Below, piece by piece: positions 1 through 5,721 of a stretch of DNA of 6,992 bases (its first letter is position 1; every line of letters starts with the position of its first letter). The notes beneath the pieces are model-generated. The model worked only from the letters and a program-made list of their open reading frames with translations, did not search any database and was not told the origin of the DNA. The stretch is from Flavobacterium sp. UBA6203. Its GTDB lineage: Bacteria; Bacteroidota; Bacteroidia; Flavobacteriales; Flavobacteriaceae. The position numbers and the translations under genes are program-made. Location: assembly GCA_002421645.1 (NCBI GenBank), contig DIST01000017.1, positions 1 to 6,992 on the forward strand, read 5' to 3'.

Positions 1-211
1 TACCAAACAATTGACATCGTGTAATATTTTTTGTATCGATACCTTGCGCTTTTAATTGAATTAATTCCAAATCAATATCAGAATCCAGCACTACATAATC
101 ACCTACTACACCAATTACTCCATCTACTTTCTCTTTTTTGGGTTGTGCAATGACCGTAATATTAACTAAAACTAAAACGGTGAAAAGGAATTTTTTATTT
201 ATAAACTTCAT
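1..211 (-). CDS. SurA-type periplasmic folding factor (putative peptidylprolyl isomerase), 5' part only
   Basis: Only the first 70 codons are present; the gene continues beyond the left edge. The start is ATG at 211, and no other Met occurs in the visible part. Residues 1-22 form a signal peptide: Lys residues at 2, 6 and 7, then a hydrophobic stretch ending V-I-A, with predicted cleavage before Gln23. The following segment, KVDGVIGVVGDYVVLDSDID, matches the start of the SurA N-terminal chaperone domain (compare the typical 'D.ivAvVgdevIl.SDid'). Any parvulin domains would lie outside the window, so isomerase activity cannot be judged. Family knowledge: SurA escorts unfolded outer-membrane proteins through the periplasm. 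The start codon lies inside the end of the upstream lipoprotein gene (17-bp overlap), which implies one transcript and probably translational coupling. The family call is fairly secure; the exact orthology to E. coli surA is not. Confidence 0.85.
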   Translation of the reverse strand, partial: MKFINKKFLFTVLVLVNITVIAQPKKEKVDGVIGVVGDYVVLDSDIDLELIQLKAQGIDTKNITRCQLFG

Positions 212-1046
212 ATTTATTGTCTTTAATGGCATCATTCGTAATCTCTTTTTCTATTGTATTAATTAATTCTAATTTTCTTTTATTTATAATAATCTGCTTA
301 ATGGTTGGTTTTAAAAACTCAAGAGGCGTGGCGCTATCCTTTGGTAAAACATTATTTACTTTAACCAACCAAACTGTTGTTGAATCAGGATATTGAAAAT
401 TCATTCCACTTGAGATATATTTTTGCTTATTCTCTATATTAATAAACGGTATTTTCTCATAAACTTGATTGATATCTACCCAAATAGAGTCGTTAAAAGC
501 ATAACTTTTAAATTGTACAGCCAATTGCTCCAACTCTTTTCTATCTTTTTTGGTAAAGGAACTAAACTTTGATTTAATTTTAGAGAATTTTGGATTTTCT
601 TTAACTAAATTTATATATCTGAGTTTCACTAGTTCTGAAGAATTTTTAAAATATTGCTTATTCTCATTATAATATTGTTTAATCTGTTCTTCAGTTACCG
701 TAGTGTCAATTTGTCTTATTACCAACTCTTCAATGTAGGCTTTTGTATATAAATCAATTTTATATTGTTCTATTAAAGTATTAAACTCTGAAACTTTTTC
801 TTTCCCTATATTTCGTTCCGCAGCTTCAAATAGTATTTTTTGAGAAGCCCATCTATCAATAAATGATTTTACTATCGCTATACTATCTTTTTTTGAAGTT
901 CCTTTTGGTACTAAATTTTCTATATCATATTCAAATAAATAACTTTCACCAACCCGTGCAATGGCCCTAGGCTTTTTCTCTGATTTGAAATAATCACAGG
1001 AAAAAAGCATCATTGAAAGTAAAAATATGGATATGAAAAACCGCAT
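195..1046 (-). CDS. Lipoprotein with degenerate SurA/parvulin-like fold
   Basis: This 283-aa protein starts with a type II signal peptide: hydrophobic residues 3-16 and lipobox L-F-S-C with the lipidated Cys at 17, so it should be membrane-anchored on the periplasmic side or at the outer membrane. Residue +2 is Asp, and I see no clear acidic surface-export signal behind the Cys. Residues 28-42 (AIARVGESYLFEYDI) resemble the opening strand of SurA N-domains. A helical segment at about 55-135 fits the SurA chaperone part. Residues 138-235 look like a worn parvulin domain: where active parvulins read 'SHIL' this one has R-Y-I-N (143-146), and where they read 'G-Y-H-I-V-K' it has V-W-L-V-K (225-229). 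Both conserved His residues are therefore absent, suggesting a chaperone or adaptor rather than an active isomerase (inference). Its ATG comes 1 bp after the stop of the two-parvulin gene, and its 3' end overlaps the SurA-like gene. Annotation pipelines would probably call it hypothetical or a peptidylprolyl isomerase. Confidence 0.8.
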   Translation of the reverse strand: MRFFISIFLLSMMLFSCDYFKSEKKPRAIARVGESYLFEYDIENLVPKGTSKKDSIAIVKSFIDRWASQKILFEAAERNIGKEKVSEFNTLIEQYKIDLYTKAYIEELVIRQIDTTVTEEQIKQYYNENKQYFKNSSELVKLRYINLVKENPKFSKIKSKFSSFTKKDRKELEQLAVQFKSYAFNDSIWVDINQVYEKIPFINIENKQKYISSGMNFQYPDSTTVWLVKVNNVLPKDSATPLEFLKPTIKQIIINKRKLELINTIEKEITNDAIKDNKYEVYK

Positions 1047-1047
1047 A

Positions 1048-3015
1048 TTATTTAGTTAATTGTAATTTTACTTTGGAAAAAACTTCTTTATTAATGTTAA
1101 TTTGGAATTCTTTCTTCAATTCATCAACCCAGTTATTTTCTAAAAACTGCTGATAATCACTAATCACCTTACCTTTACAATCGGCAAATTCTTTTGGCCC
1201 CGCTTCATCAATTCTTTTCACATTAACTACAAAATAGTATTTATCTTTATTTACAACCGTTGTAACGCCTACTGCAGCATTTGAATATTGATATAATATA
1301 TCATGGTCTTCTTCATAAAGTCCTGATTTTACCATAACATTTACTTTTCCATCGTTGTTTAACTTTTCTTTTATATACTCTAATGACTTGCCCTTTTTGA
1401 GAAATTTTTGTGCTTTTTCAATGATCAATTTATCAGTTGAAGATAAAATATCTACATCATATCTTTTTTTCCATTGGTACTTCTCAATATTAGCCTTGTG
1501 GAAATTCATCAAACCTGTGGTATCCGATTTAGCTCTATTCCATATTTCCTTTTCCATTAAATCAAACAACAACAACCCATCTCGATATTCATCCATTACA
1601 TAACGAAATTCAGGAAATTCATTTTCTAAATTTTCATTGTAGTAATTAGTTAATTGTTCATCTATGAATTTTTCAAACAATTCATCTACCAATTTAGCAA
1701 CGGGTTTTGTTTTTATATTCGATTTTTGCTGAGTGTAAATAAAATTTAAAAACGAAGGTGCTGTAACCTTTTGAGTTTTATTAATAGTCAACAAAGGAAG
1801 ATTCATTTCTTTCAAATTTGCAGGAATTTGCCAGGTTTGACTGTAAAAATCCTCTGTAACGCTTTTCTTAATTTGAGCTAAAACTTTTACATCTTTAACA
1901 TAAGCATATTTTGCTCTTAACTTTTTTGCTAATGAATTGGTAATTAATAAAGAACGTTCATCTTTTCTAATTTTTTCCTCTAAATCAGACTTCATTTCAT
2001 CAAAGGAACGTAAAGGATGTTTCTCAATTAATTTTACAATATGCCAACCGAACTGCGATTGAAATGGAGCTGAAATCTGATTTTTTTCTTTTAACTCAAA
2101 AGCCACATTTTCAAACTCTTCCGAACTTAATTGACCTGAACCAAAACGTTGTAAAACGCCTCCTTTTGGTGCAGAAGATTTATCTTCAGAAAATTGTTGT
2201 GCTAAACTCTCAAAATGCTCACCTTGCTGTATCTTTTTAAAGATATCTTCTATAGTAGCTTTTGCTTTTTCAGCTTGAGCAATATCTGAATTATTAGGCT
2301 TTACAATCATGATGTGTGCAACTGTAACCTCACCTCTATTTGCTCTTTTATCGGTTACTTTTACAATGTGATAACCAAAACGAGTACGAAATGGCTTTGA
2401 AACCTGACCAACTTTAGTTTTATATACTGCATTTTCAAATGGATAAACCATTCTAAAAGCCGAAAAATACCCTAAATCTCCATTATTTTCTTTTACAGAT
2501 GGGTCTTCGGAAGTTTGTTTTGCAACAGTTACAAAATCTTCACCTGCATCTAATCTTTTTTTAATATCTAAAACTTTATTATAGGCCTTAAGTGTATCTT
2601 GTGGCAGGGCTCCTTCATCTAATAAAATTAAAATATGAGAAGCTCTAACTTCTTGCTGCATTCTATCATATGCCTCATGAACTAATTCATTAGTAACTTT
2701 TGAGTCATTTAAATAATTTTTTGATAGTTGATTTCTATAAGATTTCAACTCCGCTTGATAATTAGAACCGTTTTGCAGACCTAATTTATTTGCTTTTTCA
2801 ACTTTTAGCTTGTATCCAACAAACAAATCCAAATACTTATCTAAATCTTTTTGAGAATCATCTTTTACCAAATCCAAATTTTTATTGTACACTCTGATGA
2901 ATTCATCCGTGTAATAAGGATGATTGTCTATTGAAAATAATACTTCCTTGGTTTGGGCTAATAAAAAGTAAGGTATTATTAAGAAAACAAAAATAAGTAA
3001 GCGACTAATTTTCAT
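1048..3015 (-). CDS. Periplasmic peptidylprolyl isomerase with two parvulin domains (SurA/PpiC family)
   Basis: This 655-aa exported folding factor is predicted to catalyse cis-trans isomerisation of X-Pro bonds and to chaperone envelope proteins. Residues 1-20 are a signal peptide (K-I-S-R, then a hydrophobic core ending F-L-L-A), with cleavage predicted before Gln21. Residues 25-120 form a SurA-like helical N-domain. Parvulin 1 spans about 122-223 with 'ASHILI' (His127), 'GDLGYFS' (179-185) and 'FGYHIVKV' (His216). Parvulin 2 spans about 229-332 with 'AHIMIV' (His234), 'GGVLQRFGSGQL' (285-296) and 'FGWHIVKL' (His325). The C-terminal half (about 340-655) is mostly helical and charged; 517-600 may be a third, degenerate parvulin repeat. 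E. coli SurA is about 430 residues, so this is a much longer architecture, of a kind familiar in Bacteroidota. It is the first gene of the minus-strand operon, next to its promoter, and its stop is 1 bp from the next ATG. The start at 3015 gives a complete signal peptide directly. The ppiC or surA symbol would be a guess. Confidence 0.93.
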   Translation of the reverse strand: MKISRLLIFVFLIIPYFLLAQTKEVLFSIDNHPYYTDEFIRVYNKNLDLVKDDSQKDLDKYLDLFVGYKLKVEKANKLGLQNGSNYQAELKSYRNQLSKNYLNDSKVTNELVHEAYDRMQQEVRASHILILLDEGALPQDTLKAYNKVLDIKKRLDAGEDFVTVAKQTSEDPSVKENNGDLGYFSAFRMVYPFENAVYKTKVGQVSKPFRTRFGYHIVKVTDKRANRGEVTVAHIMIVKPNNSDIAQAEKAKATIEDIFKKIQQGEHFESLAQQFSEDKSSAPKGGVLQRFGSGQLSSEEFENVAFELKEKNQISAPFQSQFGWHIVKLIEKHPLRSFDEMKSDLEEKIRKDERSLLITNSLAKKLRAKYAYVKDVKVLAQIKKSVTEDFYSQTWQIPANLKEMNLPLLTINKTQKVTAPSFLNFIYTQQKSNIKTKPVAKLVDELFEKFIDEQLTNYYNENLENEFPEFRYVMDEYRDGLLLFDLMEKEIWNRAKSDTTGLMNFHKANIEKYQWKKRYDVDILSSTDKLIIEKAQKFLKKGKSLEYIKEKLNNDGKVNVMVKSGLYEEDHDILYQYSNAAVGVTTVVNKDKYYFVVNVKRIDEAGPKEFADCKGKVISDYQQFLENNWVDELKKEFQININKEVFSKVKLQLTK

Positions 3016-3045
3016 AATTATTTATACATTTTTAGTTGTAATCGA

Positions 3046-3075
3046 CAAAAATAACAATTCGAGACTATTCCACAA
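3046..3075 (-). promoter_or_regulatory. Bacteroidota-type promoter of the parvulin operon
   Basis: Reading the minus strand, the -33 element TTG is at 3075-3073 and the -7 box TATTTTTG is at 3053-3046, separated by 19 bp. This fits the consensus TTG-N(17-23)-TAnnTTTG recognised by the primary sigma factor of Bacteroidota. Transcription would start near 3039-3041, giving a leader of roughly 25 nt before the ATG at 3015. The leader has no Shine-Dalgarno sequence, which is normal for this phylum. Confidence 0.65.
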
Positions 3076-3118
3076 CATTTATAAGCGACTATTAACAGAA
3101 ATTTCTGCAAAAAAAAGT

Positions 3119-3126
3119 TACTTTTG
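3119..3126 (+). promoter_or_regulatory. Putative -7 box of the prfC promoter
   Basis: TACTTTTG matches the Bacteroidota -7 consensus TAnnTTTG exactly. It lies 16 bp before the prfC ATG, so the leader would be only about 10 nt and without a Shine-Dalgarno sequence. I find no clean TTG at the expected -33 distance (about 3093-3100 reads AACAGAAA), so the promoter may be weaker or rely on the -7 box alone. It sits back to back with the parvulin operon promoter, with about 65 bp between the two -7 boxes. Confidence 0.5.
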
Positions 3127-3142
3127 CACAAAATTTTGAATA

Positions 3143-4738
3143 ATGAGTTTTATAGAAGAAATAGCAAGAAGACGAACTTTTGGAATTATCTCGCATCCCG
3201 ATGCCGGAAAAACGACTTTAACCGAAAAATTATTGTTGTTTGGAGGCGCTATTCAGGAAGCTGGAGCTGTAAAAAGTAATAAAATTAAAAAAGGAGCTAC
3301 TTCCGATTTCATGGAGATTGAAAGACAAAGAGGAATTTCGGTAGCCACTTCTGTCTTGGCTTTCAATTATAAAGATAAAAAAATCAACATCTTAGATACG
3401 CCAGGTCACAAAGACTTTGCTGAAGATACTTTTAGAACGTTAACTGCCGTTGATAGTGTAATTGTTGTAATTGACGTTGCAAAAGGGGTTGAGGAACAAA
3501 CTGAAAAATTGGTAGAAGTTTGTAGAATGCGAAACATTCCGATGATTGTTTTCATCAACAAATTAGACCGTGAAGGTAAAGATGCCTTCGATTTGATGGA
3601 TGAAGTAGAGAAAAAACTAAAACTTCGCGTTACGCCATTGAGTTTTCCAATTGGAATGGGATACGATTTTCAAGGAATTTATAATATTTGGGAAAAGAAC
3701 ATCAACCTTTTTGAAGGGGATAGTCGTAAAAATATTGAAGAAACGATTGCTTTTAACGATATCAATAGTCCAGAATTAGAAGGAATTATTGGTGAAAAAC
3801 CAGCAAACCGATTAAGAGAAGAATTGGAATTAATTGATGAAGTGTATCCACCATTTGATAGAGACGAATATTTAGCAGGTGATTTACAACCCGTATTCTT
3901 TGGTTCGGCTTTGAATAATTTTGGAGTTCGTGAATTATTAGATTGTTTTATCGAAATTGCACCAACACCAAGAGCAAAAGAATCTGACACGAGATTAGTA
4001 CAACCTGATGAAACTAAATTCAGTGGATTTGTATTCAAAATTCACGCGAATATGGATCCAAAACACCGAGACCGCTTAGCATTCGTTAAAATTGTATCGG
4101 GAACATTTGAAAAAAACAAACCGTATTTACATGTAAGACACGGAAAAAACATGAAATTCTCGAGTCCGAATGCATTTTTTGCGGAGAAAAAAGAGATTGT
4201 TGATATTTCCTATCCTGGCGATATTGTAGGTTTACATGATACTGGAAATTTTAAAATTGGTGATACATTAACAGAAGGAGAACAAATGAACTTCCAAGGA
4301 ATTCCAAGTTTCTCACCAGAACATTTTAGATACATTAACAATGCCGACCCATTAAAATCGAAACAATTAGAAAAAGGAATTGACCAATTAATGGACGAAG
4401 GTGTTGCCCAATTATTTACTCTAGAAATGAACGGAAGAAAAGTTATTGGAACCGTTGGTGCGTTACAATATGAAGTTATTCAATACCGTTTAGAGCATGA
4501 ATATGGTGCGAAATGTACTTATGAAACTTTCCCTGCATTTAAAGCGTGTTGGGTAAAACCACAAGATCCTAAAAATACCGAGTTTGCCGAATTTAAACGT
4601 GTAAAACAAAAATTCTTAGGTCATGATAAATACGGCCAATTGGTATTTTTAGCCGATAGCGATTTCTCAATCCAAATGACACAACAGAAATATCCAACAG
4701 TAGAATTATTTTTTACTTCTGATTATCAGAAGAGATAA
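3143..4738 (+). CDS. prfC: Peptide chain release factor 3 (RF3), translational GTPase
   Basis: RF3 is a cytoplasmic GTPase of the EF-G-like class. It removes RF1/RF2 from the ribosome after peptide release so that they recycle. The protein is 531 aa, close to the 529 of E. coli RF3, so it is full length. The GTPase domain shows P-loop H-P-D-A-G-K-T (18-24), switch I region R-G-I-S-V (63-67), D-T-P-G-H (85-89), N-K-L-D (139-142) and G-S-A-L (254-257). Domain II (about 295-385) and the RF3-specific C-terminal domain (about 390-531, with G-A-L-Q-Y-E-V at 439-445) follow. The short opening 'FIEEIARRRTFGIISHPDAG' and the Ile/Ser-rich G1 context are typical of RF3 rather than EF-G or TypA. The ATG at 3143 gives the standard family N-terminus. 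The gene stands alone, divergent from the parvulin operon and convergent with folD, and ends in a terminator. No oddities seen. Confidence 0.97.
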   Translation: MSFIEEIARRRTFGIISHPDAGKTTLTEKLLLFGGAIQEAGAVKSNKIKKGATSDFMEIERQRGISVATSVLAFNYKDKKINILDTPGHKDFAEDTFRTLTAVDSVIVVIDVAKGVEEQTEKLVEVCRMRNIPMIVFINKLDREGKDAFDLMDEVEKKLKLRVTPLSFPIGMGYDFQGIYNIWEKNINLFEGDSRKNIEETIAFNDINSPELEGIIGEKPANRLREELELIDEVYPPFDRDEYLAGDLQPVFFGSALNNFGVRELLDCFIEIAPTPRAKESDTRLVQPDETKFSGFVFKIHANMDPKHRDRLAFVKIVSGTFEKNKPYLHVRHGKNMKFSSPNAFFAEKKEIVDISYPGDIVGLHDTGNFKIGDTLTEGEQMNFQGIPSFSPEHFRYINNADPLKSKQLEKGIDQLMDEGVAQLFTLEMNGRKVIGTVGALQYEVIQYRLEHEYGAKCTYETFPAFKACWVKPQDPKNTEFAEFKRVKQKFLGHDKYGQLVFLADSDFSIQMTQQKYPTVELFFTSDYQKR

Positions 4739-4769
4739 AAAAAAGCCATTTCGTTTGAAATGGCTTTTT
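4737..4769. terminator. Bidirectional intrinsic terminator between prfC and folD
   Basis: A perfect 8-bp stem, GCCATTTC (4745-4752) with GAAATGGC (4757-4764), closes a GTTT loop. It is flanked by eight A (4737-4744) on the left and five T (4765-4769) on the right. Plus-strand transcripts of prfC end in a U5 tract 6 nt after the stop codon plus the hairpin; minus-strand transcripts of folD end in a U8 tract. The position exactly between two converging stop codons supports use in both directions. Confidence 0.9.
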
Positions 4770-4776
4770 AATTTTA

Positions 4777-5658
4777 TTATTTGTGTCTTCTTTGCTCTCT
4801 TGCTAATAAGGTATTTTTCAACAACATTGCAATGGTCATTGGCCCTACTCCACCTGGAACTGGAGTAATGAATGAAGCTTTTTTAGAAACGTTTTCATAA
4901 TCTACGTCACCTACAATTCTGTATCCTTTTTCAGTAGTTTCATCTTCCACTCTTGTGATACCAACGTCGATTACAACTACATCGTCTTTTACCATTTCTG
5001 CTTTTAAGAAATTTGGAACTCCTAATGCAGAAATAATAATATCCGCTTGAGAGGTAATTTGGTTAATATTTTTAGAATGACTGTGCGTAACCGTTACGGT
5101 TGAATTTCCAGGAAAACCTTTTCTTCCCATTAAAATTCCCATTGGTCTTCCTACGATGTGACTTCTTCCAATAACCACAGTGTGTTTACCATCGGTTGGT
5201 ACATTGTAACGCTCTAATAATTCTAAAATTCCAAAAGGTGTAGCTGGAATAAAAGTAGACATATCTAACGCCATTTTTCCAAAGTTTTCAGGATGGAAAC
5301 CATCTACATCTTTACTTGGATCAATCGCTTCAATGATTTTTTGGGTGTCGATTTGCTTTGGTAAAGGTAACTGAACTATGAATCCATCAATATCATCATT
5401 TTCGTTCAATTCTTTGATTTTTTTCAAAAGTTCCGTTTCCGAAGTAGTACTTGGCATTTTAATTAAAGTCGATTCAAATCCTACGCGTTCACACGATTTT
5501 ACTTTGCTTCCTACATAGGTTAAACTCGCTCCGTCATTCCCAACGATTATGGCTGCTAAATGCGGTACTTTTTCTCCTTTGGCTTTCATTTGCGCTACCT
5601 CAGCCGCAATCTCATTTTTAATATCTTCCGATACTTTTTTTCCGTCTAATAATTGCAT
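4777..5658 (-). CDS. folD: Bifunctional methylenetetrahydrofolate dehydrogenase / methenyltetrahydrofolate cyclohydrolase
   Basis: FolD interconverts 5,10-methylene-, 5,10-methenyl- and 10-formyl-tetrahydrofolate in the cytoplasm, using NAD(P)+, and supplies one-carbon units for purine and fMet-tRNA synthesis. The 293-aa length is normal. Active-site residues are in place: Tyr48 and Lys52 in T-Y-V-G-S-K (equivalent to E. coli Tyr50 and Lys54), Gln96 in Q-L-P-L-P, and Asp119 in K-D-V-D-G-F-H-P. The dinucleotide-binding part shows [11 protein letters not shown] (162-172), and the C-terminal family signature [10 protein letters not shown] is at 266-275. The start at 5658 gives the usual '[10 protein letters not shown]' N-terminus. 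The gene follows ffh after 63 bp, but a terminator lies between them, and I see no TAnnTTTG box in that gap, so how it is transcribed is unclear. It ends at the shared terminator with prfC. Confidence 0.97.
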   Translation of the reverse strand: MQLLDGKKVSEDIKNEIAAEVAQMKAKGEKVPHLAAIIVGNDGASLTYVGSKVKSCERVGFESTLIKMPSTTSETELLKKIKELNENDDIDGFIVQLPLPKQIDTQKIIEAIDPSKDVDGFHPENFGKMALDMSTFIPATPFGILELLERYNVPTDGKHTVVIGRSHIVGRPMGILMGRKGFPGNSTVTVTHSHSKNINQITSQADIIISALGVPNFLKAEMVKDDVVVIDVGITRVEDETTEKGYRIVGDVDYENVSKKASFITPVPGGVGPMTIAMLLKNTLLAREQRRHK

Positions 5659-5689
5659 TTTGTTGTGTTGTTAGTTGTGTTTATGCTAT
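5659..5689 (-). other. Unstructured A/C-rich leader of folD
   Basis: Read on the minus strand, the stretch before the folD ATG is made almost only of A and C (repeats of AAC and ACA, about 5660-5680), with no Shine-Dalgarno sequence and no visible secondary structure. Such open leaders are common before Bacteroidota starts. No consensus TAnnTTTG promoter was found here; TATAGCAT (about 5690-5683) is the only -10-like string and is weak evidence. Confidence 0.35.
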
Positions 5690-5719
5690 AAAAAAGACGC
5701 GATAAATCGCGCCTCTTCT
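5690..5719 (-). terminator. Intrinsic terminator after ffh
   Basis: In the minus-strand transcript the arm GGCGCGA (5713-5707) pairs with TCGCGTC (5702-5696) around a four-base loop, with one G-U wobble. A purine-rich segment before it (5719-5714) can extend the stem by pairing with the U6 tract at 5695-5690. The stem begins 8 nt after the ffh stop codon. GC-rich stem plus U tract is a standard Rho-independent design. It should act only on the minus strand, because no T run follows on the plus side. Confidence 0.8.
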
Positions 5720-5721
5720 TA

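Noticed and set aside
1355..1603. Plus-strand open frame of 82 codons
   Set aside because: It lies wholly inside the double-parvulin gene on the other strand, has no recognisable domain, and arises from the AT-rich antisense.
3091..3142. Possible riboswitch or small RNA ahead of prfC
   Set aside because: The stretch is short, A/T-rich and without a stable hairpin; a -7 promoter box explains the only clear pattern in it.
3679..4038. Minus-strand open frame of 119 codons
   Set aside because: It is antisense to the GTPase and domain II part of prfC, with low-complexity Ser/Asn-rich translation and no promoter or start context.
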